Shown here: positions 40,286-53,046 of the stretch, piece by piece
Layout of the letters: each line of letters starts with the position of its first letter
How positions within the stretch are numbered: the stretch's first letter is position 1
Program-made: the position numbers and the translations under genes
Assembly: GCF_003350345.1 (NCBI RefSeq)
Contig: NZ_QNVJ01000085.1
Location: 1-64,000, forward strand
Direction of reading: 5' to 3'
Length of the DNA stretch: 64,000 nucleotides
Source of the DNA: Alkalilacustris brevis
GTDB taxonomy: Bacteria; Pseudomonadota; Alphaproteobacteria; Rhodobacterales; Rhodobacteraceae
The notes under the pieces: generated by a model
The model's input: only the letters and a program-made list of their open reading frames with translations
What the model was told of the DNA's origin: nothing
The model's database searches: none

Positions 40286-41593
40286 TCAGCTTTCGCCGAA
40301 GACCCGCGCGAAGATCGTGCCAACATGCTTGGTGTGATACTCGAGGTCGAAATTGGCCTCGATCTCGGCCTCGCTGAGCGCGGCGCATACATCGGTGTCG
40401 GCCTTGAGCTCTTCCATGAAGTCGCGGCCCTGTTCCCAGACCTTCATCGCGTTGCGCTGCACCATGGCATAGGAGTCTTCGCGGCTGACCCCCTTTTGCG
40501 TCAGCGCCAGCATCACCCGCTGCGAATGGATCAGCCCGCGGAACTTGTTCATGTTGGTGGCCATGTTTTCGGGGTAGACGACAAGCTTGTCGATCACCCC
40601 GGTCAGCCGCGCCAGCGCGAAATCGAGCGTCACGGTGGCGTCGGGGCCGATGTTGCGCTCGACCGAGGAATGCGAGATGTCGCGCTCGTGCCAGAGCGCC
40701 ACGTTCTCCATCGCGGGCAGCGCCATGGAGCGCACCAGCCGCGCCAGTCCGGTGAGGTTCTCGGTCAGCACCGGATTCCGCTTGTGCGGCATCGCGCTGG
40801 AGCCCTTCTGCCCCTTGGAGAAGAACTCCTCGGCCTCCAGCACCTCGGTGCGCTGCAGGTGGCGGATTTCAGTCGCGACGTTCTCGACCGAGCTTGCAAT
40901 CACCGCCAGCGTGGCAAAGAACATCGCATGCCGGTCGCGCGGGATGACCTGGGTGCTGATCGGCTCGGGGCGCAGGCCCAGCTTTTCGCAGACATGCGCC
41001 TCGACAGACGGGTCGATATTGGCGAATGTGCCCACCGCGCCCGAGATCGCGCCGGTGGCGACCTCGTCGCGCGCGGCGGCGAGGCGGGTGCGGTTGCGGT
41101 CCATCTCGGCGTAGAAACGGGCGAATTTCAGGCCCATTGTCACCGGTTCGGCATGGATGCCGTGGCTGCGGCCGATGCAGACGGTATCGCGATGCTCGAA
41201 CGCGCGGCGCTTGAGCGCGGCCAGCAGGGCATCCAGATCGGCCAGCAGGATGTCGGCGGCGCGCACAAGCTGGATGTTGAAGGTGGTGTCGAGCACATCC
41301 GACGAGGTCATCCCCTGATGCACGAAGCGCGAGGCATCGTCGCCGATGATTTCGGCCAGATGGGTCAGAAAGGCGATCACGTCGTGTTTGGTGACGGCCT
41401 CGATCTCGTCGATGCGGGCCACGTCGAACTCGGCATCGCGCGCCTTCCAGATGGTTTCGGCGTCGGCCTTGGGGATCACACCGAGCGCGGCCTGGGCGTC
41501 GCAAGCATGGGCCTCGATCTCGTACCAGATGCGGAACTTGGTCTGGGCCGACCAGATGGCGACCATCTCGGGGCGGGAATAGCGCGGGATCAT
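40286..41593 (-). CDS. purB: Adenylosuccinate lyase
   Basis: The start [20 protein letters not shown] gives 435 residues, matching the usual ~430. The fumarase/aspartase superfamily signature [17 protein letters not shown] is present, together with [12 protein letters not shown] and [20 protein letters not shown], which carry catalytic His residues. It catalyses two steps of purine synthesis (SAICAR to AICAR, adenylosuccinate to AMP). It lies 131 bases upstream of fliG in the same direction. Confidence 0.97.
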   Translation of the reverse strand: MIPRYSRPEMVAIWSAQTKFRIWYEIEAHACDAQAALGVIPKADAETIWKARDAEFDVARIDEIEAVTKHDVIAFLTHLAEIIGDDASRFVHQGMTSSDVLDTTFNIQLVRAADILLADLDALLAALKRRAFEHRDTVCIGRSHGIHAEPVTMGLKFARFYAEMDRNRTRLAAARDEVATGAISGAVGTFANIDPSVEAHVCEKLGLRPEPISTQVIPRDRHAMFFATLAVIASSVENVATEIRHLQRTEVLEAEEFFSKGQKGSSAMPHKRNPVLTENLTGLARLVRSMALPAMENVALWHERDISHSSVERNIGPDATVTLDFALARLTGVIDKLVVYPENMATNMNKFRGLIHSQRVMLALTQKGVSREDSYAMVQRNAMKVWEQGRDFMEELKADTDVCAALSEAEIEANFDLEYHTKHVGTIFARVFGES

Positions 41594-41905
41594 GGGGCGC
41601 GGCCTTTCACTTGCTGGGAAGAGACGCGCGCCTGATAGACCGCGCGCGGGCGCACTGCAAGCCGCGCGGTGATCGGGGGCGTGGGCGCGGGTCGGGCCGT
41701 TGTCGCGCGTCGGCACATGGCGGCGCATCAACCAGAATGTTCAGCCCTGGCATTCGCCACCTGACAAATCGTTCTCATTGCCCTTCCATCGCGGCTTTGC
41801 CTGTATGGATGACATTGCGAGACACCGGGTTACGGGGCGGGGTGGGCGTTCGCTACGGTTGCAGCATGGGCTGGCCTGAGCGTCGGAAATCCTCGGAAAA
41901 CAATA
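41594..41905. other. 312-base gap with a Fur-box-like sequence
   Basis: No gene is seen here; the gap lies upstream of purB. AATCGTTCTCATT at 41767-41779 resembles half of a classical Fur box (12 of 13 bases match AATCATTCTCATT) but is 174 bases from purB, and Rhodobacterales mostly use Irr and RirA for iron control. I treat it as a weak candidate. Nothing else stands out. Confidence 0.25.
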
Positions 41906-42772
41906 TTACTCCGGATATAGAGCACGCAACTGCGTCGCCATATCATCCGGGACATATGGCATAAACGAGGAAACACAGGAGCGTTCAATGTCTGCCATTG
42001 CATCTTGCGTATCGAATGTCTTTCCAAGGACTCGTGACAGCGCAGCAACCGATAGATTTACAGAAAAGAATACCATTTCGTGGTGGGCCGACAAATTATC
42101 GATCATTTCACGCTTGCCGTTATGGCGCGAGGCAAAGAGAGCATAGCCGTGAAACGAACCATGAATGATCTCAGAGCTCACGTCGTGAATCATTCCTTCC
42201 ACACCACCAAAAAACAGTCCTGCTCTCGCGTCAAACGCTGCCACCTGCTCCAGCATCTCTGCCCTACTTTCAACGAAGCAAGGACGGATGCCCGAGCTTC
42301 CACCGAACATTTCCAATGCGGCGACAACTTGGGGGTCTTTCCTTGACAAACGAGGGGTACGAGAAACGCGAAGAACAAATTTACCTGCTTGATGCGCCTG
42401 GGTCTGGTTTCTAAACGTCTTGTAGACCGAATAAAGTTCCGCACGCCTCGCACGTTCGGGTCCCCCAACACATGTGAAGGCTGCTACGAGCAAGGTCTCA
42501 TAAAAACCCCGAGTTAGTGCGGTCGCCTCTTTCACTTTCAAACTTAGTTTTTTTGTCAGAGACAAGATGGAGACTAAAGTATTAACCCCAGAAAGCAGGT
42601 GTGTGGATGCGACGCGAATCAACTGCTTTCGTTCTTCAGAGGCTTCTGTTGCGCCCACCAAGATCAATGCAACATTGGCCCGATGAAGTGACAGTGAAAG
42701 CGCTTGAAGGGCTTCATGTTCCTTGGAGTGTTTCGGTGTGTCGAACTCTTCCACAAATACCTGCTGGCTCAT
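41906..42772 (-). CDS. Hypothetical protein, probably acquired
   Basis: The start MSQQVFVEEFDTPKHSKEHE is taken because AGGGG precedes this ATG by 5 bases (288 residues). The protein is mostly helical, with TALTRGFYETLLVAAFTCVG and SSEIIHGSFHGYALF. These vaguely recall DUF5677 proteins, but I cannot assign it with confidence. Base composition is unlike the neighbours: two sampled 60-base lines (42061 and 42301) have 27 and 32 G+C, against about 38 in a purB line (40621). It stands alone between purB and the DUF1223 gene. Recent horizontal transfer is likely; a defence or regulatory role is possible but unsupported. Confidence 0.72.
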   Translation of the reverse strand: MSQQVFVEEFDTPKHSKEHEALQALSLSLHRANVALILVGATEASEERKQLIRVASTHLLSGVNTLVSILSLTKKLSLKVKEATALTRGFYETLLVAAFTCVGGPERARRAELYSVYKTFRNQTQAHQAGKFVLRVSRTPRLSRKDPQVVAALEMFGGSSGIRPCFVESRAEMLEQVAAFDARAGLFFGGVEGMIHDVSSEIIHGSFHGYALFASRHNGKREMIDNLSAHHEMVFFSVNLSVAALSRVLGKTFDTQDAMADIERSCVSSFMPYVPDDMATQLRALYPE

Positions 42773-42956
42773 TGGCACCCCTGCTACGGTCGAAATCTCG
42801 GAGAACCTAACAGTCGCTCAAATCTCCAGTAGTTTCTAGTCAACCTTCATCGAAATACCTTGTCCCGCCTCAGACTGGCAGCAACTGCAGCGCCTGGGAT
42901 TGGTCGACCGTCCGCTCCGGCCTCAACACCATCAACGGGTATCTTGTGTCAGCCCC

Positions 42957-43730
42957 CTAGCGCAGGCGCGCCGCCGAGAGGATGCGCCCCGGTCCGGGTT
43001 CCTGCACCAGCACGACGATGGGCTCTTCGCCTTCGGCGCGCACATGAAAGGCGATGGTGCCCGAACCGCTCCACTCGCCCAGGGTTGTCCAGGCTGTCAC
43101 GATATTATGGTAGGTCACGCGCCGGCCCGCATTTTCGCCTGCGCGGATATCGACTGTCTCGCGTTCGCGGTAGCGCACCAGTTCCACCAGCACGTCGCCT
43201 TCCAGCGGCGGCTCGGCCTCGATGTGGATTTCCAGCATCGACCCGGACCGCTTCAGCTGCCATTCGACCTGCGGCGGCCGACGCCCCTCTTCCAGGATCA
43301 GGTCGGCCAGGTCCATCGGGCGCAGCCCCTCCACCCGGTGCGTCCCGGCGACGATCATCTGCGGAGTGTAGATACTGCGGCTGCCCTCGGCACGGGCATA
43401 GGCCTTTTGCCGGGCGCTGAACTTGGGTTTGGCAAACCTGTCGCGCCAGCCGATGTAATCCCAGTAATCGACATGCAGCGCCAGCGCGATCACGCCGGGG
43501 CGCTGCGCCAGACGCGCCAGCAACTCATCGGCAGGTGGACAGGCCGAACACCCCTGCGAGGTGAAAAGTTCGACAACAACGCCCTCGTCAGCCTGCGCCC
43601 CGTTCTGCTGCGCGCTGACCTGCGCGGCCCCCACTGCGGCAAAGAGGCACAGCAAAAAGGCAAGGGCGGCGCTCGGAACGTGACGCATGGAGGCAGACTT
43701 TCGCAGTTGCGGTGACAGCGATTTAGACAT
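42957..43730 (-). CDS. DUF1223 thioredoxin-like exported protein
   Basis: The 257-residue protein has a signal peptide (cleavage likely after VSAQ, near residue 40 from the first ATG). The mature domain starts VVVELFTSQGCSACPPADEL, a thioredoxin fold with a CxxC motif (GCSACP), and continues YWDYIGWRDRFAKPKFSARQ, typical of DUF1223. A start at the Met 14 codons later would give a more normal signal peptide; neither has a good ribosome-binding site. It is probably a periplasmic oxidoreductase of unknown substrate, divergent from acnA. Confidence 0.87.
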   Translation of the reverse strand: MSKSLSPQLRKSASMRHVPSAALAFLLCLFAAVGAAQVSAQQNGAQADEGVVVELFTSQGCSACPPADELLARLAQRPGVIALALHVDYWDYIGWRDRFAKPKFSARQKAYARAEGSRSIYTPQMIVAGTHRVEGLRPMDLADLILEEGRRPPQVEWQLKRSGSMLEIHIEAEPPLEGDVLVELVRYRERETVDIRAGENAGRRVTYHNIVTAWTTLGEWSGSGTIAFHVRAEGEEPIVVLVQEPGPGRILSAARLR

Positions 43731-43773
43731 GCCATAACCGCTTTGCCAATCAAGGTTTTGCGAGGGTCGCGCC

Positions 43774-43850
43774 CCACACTACCTGGTCAAGTGTGGCTTT
43801 CCGGCGGTTTACGGTCCGTTTCGTCCTGCCCCGCCAGTATAGTGCACTAT
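43774..43850. promoter_or_regulatory. Palindromic sites in the acnA upstream region
   Basis: CCACACT (43774-43780) and AGTGTGG (43790-43796) form a hairpin or operator-like inverted repeat. ATAGTGCACTAT at 43839-43850 is a perfect 12-base palindrome that overlaps a possible -10 box (TATAGT, 43838-43843). Both lie between the divergent DUF1223 and acnA genes, 100-177 bases before the acnA start, and could bind regulators. Assigned by eye only. Confidence 0.4.
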
Positions 43851-43950
43851 GGTATACAAAACTTTCTCCTTCCCCCTTGAACGCATCCCCACAATCGGGC
43901 ATGAGCGTGGCCAGCGAGACCCCTGTTGCCACATGAGGGAGGCCACACCC

Positions 43951-46719
<2,769 letters not shown>

Positions 46720-46722
46720 AGC

Positions 46723-46796
46723 CCCATGCGGCGGGCCGCCACCGGGGCGCACCTGCCGCATGGGCCTTGGCCCGCACCCTCCCCGCGGGCAAGGCC
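46723..46796 (+). terminator. Two overlapping hairpins after acnA
   Basis: CCCATGCGGC (46723-46732) pairs with GCCGCATGGG (46755-46764). A second stem, GGCCTTGGCCCGC (46763-46775) with GCGGGC-AAGGCC (46785-46796) and one bulge, shares two bases with the first. No U-tract is seen. They probably protect the 3' end or end transcription with help. Confidence 0.45.
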
Positions 46797-46910
46797 TGAA
46801 ACCCGGGCATGAACGCCCGCCCCGCCCCGGCGCCGCCCGATGGCAGGCGCCGGGGTTCAGACCGCACCCTGCGGCTCCGCCCCCGCCGTGCCCGCGATCC
46901 GGAGATACCG

Positions 46911-47315
46911 ATGACCCAGAGATTCGTCGCGATCCTGATTGCCGTCTTCTTTCTCGGGCTGATCGCCGTGATGGCCAGCGTGACCTTCTTCGTGCGCGAT
47001 CCGCTGCCCATCGCCTCGCCGCGGATGCCGGTGACACTGGCTGCCGAAGGCCCCGGCCCTGCCGCGGGCGCCGAAGTCTCGCTCGACGGCTCGTACCGTT
47101 TCGACATCCTGATCACCCTGCGGCCCTCGGCGGCGCGCCCCGAGGTGGCACTCGTTCACCCGGCAAGCGGCGGCCAGCCCGTGCTCCCCGACCTGAGCGA
47201 GCCCGCCCCCGGCCAGTTGCGCGCCACCGGCCAGTTCACCGCCCATGGCCGCTGGGAAATCCTCATCGAAGGGGGGCAGGCCCGGCAGTCCCTGCCCTTC
47301 ATCCTGCGCGAATGA
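46911..47315 (+). CDS. Membrane-anchored hypothetical protein downstream of acnA
   Basis: The start [20 protein letters not shown] has CGGAGATACCG upstream (134 residues). A single N-terminal membrane helix (residues ~5-24) is followed by an extracytoplasmic domain of about 100 residues with alternating strands ([18 protein letters not shown], then [10 protein letters not shown]). It is reminiscent of FixH/YtkA-type beta domains, but that is only an impression. It follows acnA by 191 bases on the same strand. Function unknown. Confidence 0.7.
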   Translation: MTQRFVAILIAVFFLGLIAVMASVTFFVRDPLPIASPRMPVTLAAEGPGPAAGAEVSLDGSYRFDILITLRPSAARPEVALVHPASGGQPVLPDLSEPAPGQLRATGQFTAHGRWEILIEGGQARQSLPFILRE

Positions 47316-47400
47316 CCGCCCTGACACCCTCCCGCCTTGGTGCTCCGGCGTCACGCCGCACCCCGCGCCCATGGCGGCCAAAATGGGCATTCCCGCGCTT

Positions 47401-47424
47401 CTTCTTGGCGAAAATATCCTCGCC
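47401..47424 (-). repeat. Short 3'-flanking element, copy 4
   Basis: On the minus strand GGCGAGGATATTTTCGCC followed by AAGAAG. It lies 86 bases after the stop of the small membrane-protein gene and in the same orientation relative to that gene as the other three copies. Confidence 0.55.
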
Positions 47425-47553
47425 GAAGGCCCCCGCCCGAAACGGGCGCGCGGCCTCCCGTTCTTCCCGGCGCCCGGTGACGGCGCTGACTCGCTAGACC
47501 CGCCCTCATGGGTCGACTATAGCCAATTCAGTTGCAAGAAAGGCTTGAAAAAC

Positions 47554-49776
47554 ATGGCAGACCAGAAGTTTCCCGACATCGTCTACACCCAGGTCGACGA
47601 AGCGCCCGAACTCGCCTCGGCCTCGCTTCTACCGATCATCCGCAGCTTCGCCTCGGCTGCCGGCGTCGAGGTCGGCATGCGCGACATCTCGTTGGCCGGG
47701 CGCATCATCGCGGCCTTCCCCGAATGGCTGAGCGAAGACCAGCGCCAGACCGACGACCTCGCCGCGCTGGGCGAATGGGTCAAGACCCCCGAGGCAAATG
47801 TCATCAAGCTGCCCAACATCTCGGCCTCGGTGCCGCAGATGATGGCCGCGGTGCGCGAACTGCGCGAAAAGGGCTATGCCCTGCCCGATTACCCGGAAGA
47901 CCCGCAAACCGACAAGGAACGCGACATTCGCGCGCGCTATGATGCCGTCAAGGGCTCGGCGGTGAACCCCGTCCTGCGCGAGGGCAACTCCGACCGCCGC
48001 GCCGCGCTGGCGGTCAAGAACTACGCGCGCAAGAACCCGCATTCGATGGGCGAATGGTCGGCGGACAGCAAGACGCGCGTGGCCTCGATGCCTGGCAACG
48101 ACTTTTTCGCCAACGAGAAATCGGTCACGCTGAGCGCCGCACAGGCCGGCCCCGCCAGGATCGAGCTGGTCGCGGATGACGGCAGCGTCAGCGTGCTCAA
48201 GGATGGCGTCGATTACCCGGCGGGCACGGTGGTGGATGCCACCTACCTGTCGGTGCGTGTGCTGGGCGATTTCCTCGCCGAGGAGATCGAGAAGACCAAG
48301 AAGGATGGCACGCTGTTCTCGCTCCACCTCAAGGCCACGATGATGAAAGTCTCCGACCCGATCATCTTCGGCCATGCGGTCAAGGCCTTCCTCAAGCCGG
48401 TCTTCGACAAGTATGACGCACAGCTCAAGGCGGCCGGGGTGAACCCCAACTCGGGCCTGCGCGACATGTTCGAGCGCATCGAGCAGATGCCCGAAAAGGC
48501 CGAGATCATGGCCGCCATCGACGCCGTCATGGGTGACCGGCCGCCGATGTACATGGTTGATTCCGACAAGGGCATCAGCAACCTGCATGTGCCCTCCGAC
48601 GTGATCATCGATGCCTCGATGCCCGCGCTGATCCGCGCCGGAGGCAAGGGCTGGGGGCCCGACGGCAAGGCCGCCGACACCACCTGCCTGATCCCCGACA
48701 ACTGCTATGCGCCGGTGTTCGACGAGACGATCGAGTATTTCAAGGAAACCGGCGCGCTCGATCCGACCACAGCCGGGGCGCTGCAGAATGTCGGGCTGAT
48801 GGCGCAAAAGGCCGAGGAGTACGGCTCGCACCCGACTACCTTCGAGGTGCCCCATGCCGGCGTGGTGCGCATGGTCGCCGCCAATGGCGACATCCTGCAC
48901 GAACACGCGGTCGAGGCCGGTGATATCTGGCGTTCGTCCAGCGTCCGCAAGGCGCCCATCGAGGATTGGGTAAAGCTGGCCATCGAACGTCAGGCCGCCG
49001 AGGGCTGCGAGGCCATCTTCTGGCTGGACGAGACGCGCGCCCATGACGCGCAGCTGATCGCGCTGGTCAAGCCGATGCTCGAGGCCGCAGGCGTGGCCGA
49101 CAAGTTCCTCATTCTCGACCCGCGCGCGGCCACGCGGCGTTCACTGGAAACCATCCGCGCCGGCAAGAACACCATCGCCATCACCGGCAACGTGCTGCGC
49201 GACTACCTGACCGACCTCTTCCCGATCCTGGAGTTGGGCACCTCGGCCAAGATGCTTTCCATCGTCAAGCTGATGAATGGCGGCGGCATGTTCGAGACCG
49301 GCGCCGGTGGCTCGGCGCCCAAGCATGTCCAGCAGCTGATGGAGGAAAACCACCTGCGCTGGGACAGCCTGGGTGAGTTCTGCGCCCTGGGCGAAAGCCT
49401 GAAGCTCCTGGGCCGCAGCCGGTCGAACCTGAAGGCCACGCTGCTGGGCGAAGCGGTCGAGGCCGCGACGCAGGGCATTCTCGATCAGGGCCGCTCGCCC
49501 AGCCGCAAGGTCGGCCAGCCCGACAACCGCGACAGCCATTACTACTTCGCGCTCTACTGGGCGCAGGCGCTGGCGGCGCAGGACAAGGATGCCGAACTGG
49601 CCGCGCATTTCGCGCCCCTCGCCAGGGCACTGGCCGAGAACGAGGAAAAGATCACCGGCGAGCTTCTGGCCGCGCAAGGCAAACCCGCCGATCTGGGCGG
49701 GTATTTCAAGACCGACCCGGCCAAGGTCGCAAAGGTGATGCGCCCCTCGGCCACGCTGAACGGGATCATCGGCTGA
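47554..49776 (+). CDS. icd: NADP-dependent isocitrate dehydrogenase, monomeric type
   Basis: The start [20 protein letters not shown] gives 740 residues, the normal size for the monomeric family, which is unrelated in length to the ~415-residue dimeric enzyme. [19 protein letters not shown] and [13 protein letters not shown] are substrate-site blocks, and [15 protein letters not shown] lies in the C-terminal half. It oxidises isocitrate to 2-oxoglutarate with NADP, next to acnA which supplies its substrate. A weak AAAGG lies before the start. One of the 3'-flanking elements occurs in its upstream gap. Confidence 0.97.
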   Translation: MADQKFPDIVYTQVDEAPELASASLLPIIRSFASAAGVEVGMRDISLAGRIIAAFPEWLSEDQRQTDDLAALGEWVKTPEANVIKLPNISASVPQMMAAVRELREKGYALPDYPEDPQTDKERDIRARYDAVKGSAVNPVLREGNSDRRAALAVKNYARKNPHSMGEWSADSKTRVASMPGNDFFANEKSVTLSAAQAGPARIELVADDGSVSVLKDGVDYPAGTVVDATYLSVRVLGDFLAEEIEKTKKDGTLFSLHLKATMMKVSDPIIFGHAVKAFLKPVFDKYDAQLKAAGVNPNSGLRDMFERIEQMPEKAEIMAAIDAVMGDRPPMYMVDSDKGISNLHVPSDVIIDASMPALIRAGGKGWGPDGKAADTTCLIPDNCYAPVFDETIEYFKETGALDPTTAGALQNVGLMAQKAEEYGSHPTTFEVPHAGVVRMVAANGDILHEHAVEAGDIWRSSSVRKAPIEDWVKLAIERQAAEGCEAIFWLDETRAHDAQLIALVKPMLEAAGVADKFLILDPRAATRRSLETIRAGKNTIAITGNVLRDYLTDLFPILELGTSAKMLSIVKLMNGGGMFETGAGGSAPKHVQQLMEENHLRWDSLGEFCALGESLKLLGRSRSNLKATLLGEAVEAATQGILDQGRSPSRKVGQPDNRDSHYYFALYWAQALAAQDKDAELAAHFAPLARALAENEEKITGELLAAQGKPADLGGYFKTDPAKVAKVMRPSATLNGIIG

Positions 49777-49837
49777 GGCCGCCCGCCCCGCCTGCCCGCT
49801 CGGGCGGATGGCGCGCGGCAAGGAAAACAGCATCCGC

Positions 49838-49858
49838 GGGCGCCCGGCCGGGGCGCCC
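49838..49858 (+). terminator. Hairpin after icd
   Basis: GGGCGCCC (49838-49845), a 5-base loop and GGGCGCCC (49851-49858) form an 8-base perfect stem 62 bases beyond the icd stop, without a U-tract. Confidence 0.4.
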
Positions 49859-49998
49859 CGGATCCAGCGGAAAGCACGGGCGCGCGATCTTCACGACCAC
49901 TCTTGCAACGGGGGCAAAAGGCCCTCCATTGCACGGCGAACACCGCCCGTCGGCGCGGCCACCCTGCCAGCCACGGAGCACAAGCAGAGGAAAAAGCC

Positions 49999-50961
49999 AT
50001 GAAAATTGCCATTCTTGATGATTACGCAGGCGTCGCGACCAGCCTGGCCGACTGGTCCGGGCTGGGCGAAGTCACCGTGTTCAGCAAGCCCATCGGCGGC
50101 CCCGAGAAGGTGACCGAGGCCCTGCAGCCTTTCGACATCGTCTGCGTCATGCGCGAGCGCACCCCCCTGCCCGCCAGCGTGATCGAGGCGCTGCCGAACC
50201 TGAAGCTGATCGTCACCACCGGGCCGCGCAACGCCTCGATCGACATGGCGGCGGCTCGGGCGCGCGGCATCCCCGTTTGCGGCACCGAAACCCGCAAGAC
50301 CACCACCTCAGAACTGGCAATGACGCTGATCCTCGCGCTCAACCGCCAGATCGTGACCGAGGCGCAAAGCCTTCAGGACGGCAATTGGCAAAGCGGGCTG
50401 GGGCGTGACCTGAACGGGCTGACACTGGGCCTGGTGGGGCTTGGCTCCATCGGCGCGCAGATGGCCGGGCTGGGGCGGGCCTTCGGCATGAACATCGCCG
50501 CCTGGTCGCAGAACCTGACCGAGGCGCGCTGTGCCGAGCTGGACGTGAAGCGCTGCGCCAGCCTTGAGGATCTGATGGCCACATCGGATGTGGTTTCGGT
50601 GCATCTGATCCTGTCGGAGCGTTCGCGCGGGCTGATCGGCGCGCAGGCTTTCGAGGCGGCGAAACCCGGCGCGGTCTTCGTGAACACCTCGCGCGGGCCG
50701 ATCGTGGACAGCGCCGCGCTCCTGGAGGGGTTGCGCGCGGGCAAACCGGCCAAGGCCGGGATCGACGTGTTCGACCGCGAGCCGCTGGCCGCCGATGACC
50801 CGATGATCGACCGCGCGTTGATCGACCAGGGAAAGCTGCTGCTGACCCCGCATCTGGGCTACACGACCGAAGCCACCTTCCGCGTCTTCTACGGCCAGAC
50901 GGCCGAGGCGATCAAGGCATGGCAGGCGGGCGAGCCGGTCCGCGTGCTTTCGCCGGCCTGA
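49999..50961 (+). CDS. D-2-hydroxyacid dehydrogenase family protein
   Basis: The start MKIAILDDYAGVATSLADWS follows AGAGGAAAAAGCC (320 residues). The NAD-binding motif is GLVGLGSIGAQMAGLGRAFG; the catalytic Arg is in ILSERSRGLI or nearby, the Glu in FDREPL, and the His in LLTPHLGYTT. It belongs to the phosphoglycerate dehydrogenase-like branch, but no ACT domain is present, so a role in serine synthesis is not supported. The substrate is unknown. It follows icd by 222 bases and ends before a convergent region shared with pgi. Confidence 0.9.
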   Translation: MKIAILDDYAGVATSLADWSGLGEVTVFSKPIGGPEKVTEALQPFDIVCVMRERTPLPASVIEALPNLKLIVTTGPRNASIDMAAARARGIPVCGTETRKTTTSELAMTLILALNRQIVTEAQSLQDGNWQSGLGRDLNGLTLGLVGLGSIGAQMAGLGRAFGMNIAAWSQNLTEARCAELDVKRCASLEDLMATSDVVSVHLILSERSRGLIGAQAFEAAKPGAVFVNTSRGPIVDSAALLEGLRAGKPAKAGIDVFDREPLAADDPMIDRALIDQGKLLLTPHLGYTTEATFRVFYGQTAEAIKAWQAGEPVRVLSPA

Positions 50962-51397
50962 GTGGCTGGTCGCAAGGCACCCGAAGCTGATGGCGTGACG
51001 TGACGGCGGGCCGGTCCGTTACCGACAGGCGCTGCAACCGCGGGCAAAGCGCCGCATTGGCCTTGAGGCGCTCACGGCGCAGGCGTGACCGGCTCTGCTT
51101 GAAACGCACCGCATGATGGCGCGGGCAGTGCCCGACTGCGGGCGGAAGCGAAGCGCCCGCCCGGGGGGGCGGTCGGGCGCTGCCCGTGCTTGCGGCACGG
51201 GCGGGGCATCTTTGGCCAATGATTCGACCAGTGGTAATCGCGCCCATGGGCGGCTCTTTCGAGCTTGCGAGGCAAACCGCCTGGCGCACGCGCTGCAAAG
51301 CAGTTCCCCATGGTCAAGCGCGGCTCGTGACAGCCTTGAACCGATGCGTCACTTCAACGCCCCCCGGCAGCCCCTAAACACCTGCCGTCAACTCCCG
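50962..51397. other. 436-base convergent gap with mutually exclusive hairpins
   Basis: No gene is seen between the 3' ends of the 2-hydroxyacid dehydrogenase and pgi genes. CGGGCAGTGCCCGAC (51122-51136) pairs with GTCGGGCGCTGCCCG (51172-51186) with one G-T wobble, enclosing an inner 7-base stem (51138-51144 with 51154-51160). GCCCGTGC (51182-51189) also pairs with GCACGGGC (51195-51202), using bases of the first stem, so only one can form. They probably act as a bidirectional terminator. Confidence 0.5.
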
Positions 51398-53038
51398 CTA
51401 CAACTGGTGATCCGGGCTGCCGCCATGGGCGCGCAGATACCGCAGCAGCGCGCGGGTGGAGGCGTCGGTTTCGGGCAGCGGCCCGCCCTCCACGGCGGGC
51501 AACAGGCGCTGCGCCAGTTCCTTGCCCAGTTCCACCCCCCATTGATCGAAGGAGTTGATCCCCAGGATCACCCCTTCGACAAACACGCGGTGCTCGTAAA
51601 GCGCGATGATCCGGCCCAGCATTTCGGGGGTAAGCTGCGGATAGATCAGCGTGGTGGAGGGGCGATTGCCGGGAAACACCCGGTGGCGGGCCTGGGTTTC
51701 CAGTGCCGCGCCCTCGAACCCGGCTGCAGCAGCCTGGGCGCGGGCCTCCTCAAGGCTGCGCCCACGCAAGAGCGCCTCGGCCTGCGCCAGGCAATTGACC
51801 AACAGCATCCGGTGTTGATGGGCAAGCTCGGGCTCATGCCCCCGCGCGGCCAGCAGGAACTCGCAAGGCACCACGCGCGTGCCCTGATGCACAAGCTGCA
51901 TGAAAGCGTGTTGCCCGTTGGTGCCCGGCTCGCCCCAGATGATAGGGCCGGAGTCGCGCTCAAGCGCCGTGCCGTCAAGCGCGACGCGCTTGCCGTTGCT
52001 CTCCATCTCGAGTTGCTGCAGATAGGCCGGAAGCCGCGCCAGCCGCTGGTCATAGGGCAACACCGCGCGGGTCGGGTAGCCGCAAACCTGCGCGTGCCAG
52101 ATGCCCACCAGCGCAAGCATCACGGGCATGTTGTCTTCCAGCGGCGTTTCGCGAAAATGCGCATCCATCGCCGCGCCGCCGGCAAGGAACGCCTCGAACT
52201 GCTCTGGCCCGATGGCCAGCATCAGGCTCAGCCCGACCGGCCCCCACAGCGAATAGCGCCCGCCCACCCAATCGGCAAAGCCGAACACCCGCGCGGGCGC
52301 GATGCCGAACTCCGCCGCGCGTTCGGGCGACGAGGATAGCGCGACGAACTGCGCGCCGGGGTCGGCCGCCTGCGCGGCCATCCACACCCACGCAGCCCGG
52401 GCATTGGCCATTGTCTCGGCGGTGGTGAAGGTTTTCGAGGCCACGATCACCAGCGTGCGCACCGGGTCCAGCCCGGCCAGCGTGTCATGGATATGCGCGC
52501 CGTCCACGTTGGACACGAAATGGCAGCGCGGCCCATCGTGATATGGGGCCAGCGCCGCCACTGCCATGGCCGGGCCGAGGTCCGAGCCGCCAATGCCGAT
52601 ATTGACCACATCGGTGATCGGCCCGCCCTGCCCCGCCAACCAGCCCGCGCGCAGATCCTCGGCAAAGCCCTTCATCCGCGACAGCGTTTCGCGAATGCCG
52701 GGGCTGACGTCTTCGCCATCCACCCGCACCGCACGGCCGGGGTTGCGCAAGGCCGTGTGCAGCACCGCGCGGCCTTCGGTGACATTGATGCGTTGACCGT
52801 CGAACATGGCCGCGCGCCGCGCCTCGACGCCGGCCGCGCGCGCCAGGTCCAGCAAAAGCGCCCGCGACCACCCGTCGAGACCGGTTTTCGAGTAGTCGAA
52901 CAGCATCTCGCCGCAGCGCACCGAGAAATCGTCGGCACGATCGCCCGCATCCTCGAAAAGCCCGCGCAGAGGCCGATCCGCCACCGTCCGGTGATATGCC
53001 GCCAGACCGGCCCAGATCGTTTCCACCTGTTCGTTCAT
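51398..53038 (-). CDS. pgi: Glucose-6-phosphate isomerase
   Basis: The start MNEQVETIWAGLAAYHRTVA gives 546 residues (E. coli 549) with GAGGCAGCGC before the ATG. Signature blocks: GGSDLGPAMAV, VIVASKTFTTAETMANARA, FADWVGGRYSLWGPVGLS and IWGEPGTNGQHAFMQLVHQG with the catalytic Glu and His. It interconverts glucose-6-phosphate and fructose-6-phosphate. It is the last gene of zwf-pgl-pgi and starts 8 bases after the pgl stop. Confidence 0.97.
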   Translation of the reverse strand: MNEQVETIWAGLAAYHRTVADRPLRGLFEDAGDRADDFSVRCGEMLFDYSKTGLDGWSRALLLDLARAAGVEARRAAMFDGQRINVTEGRAVLHTALRNPGRAVRVDGEDVSPGIRETLSRMKGFAEDLRAGWLAGQGGPITDVVNIGIGGSDLGPAMAVAALAPYHDGPRCHFVSNVDGAHIHDTLAGLDPVRTLVIVASKTFTTAETMANARAAWVWMAAQAADPGAQFVALSSSPERAAEFGIAPARVFGFADWVGGRYSLWGPVGLSLMLAIGPEQFEAFLAGGAAMDAHFRETPLEDNMPVMLALVGIWHAQVCGYPTRAVLPYDQRLARLPAYLQQLEMESNGKRVALDGTALERDSGPIIWGEPGTNGQHAFMQLVHQGTRVVPCEFLLAARGHEPELAHQHRMLLVNCLAQAEALLRGRSLEEARAQAAAAGFEGAALETQARHRVFPGNRPSTTLIYPQLTPEMLGRIIALYEHRVFVEGVILGINSFDQWGVELGKELAQRLLPAVEGGPLPETDASTRALLRYLRAHGGSPDHQL

Positions 53039-53046
53039 GCGCTGCC

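Noticed and set aside
49999-50961. Phosphoglycerate dehydrogenase (serA)
   Set aside because: The core fits the family, but the protein has no ACT regulatory domain and no serine-synthesis neighbour, so only the broad family is claimed.
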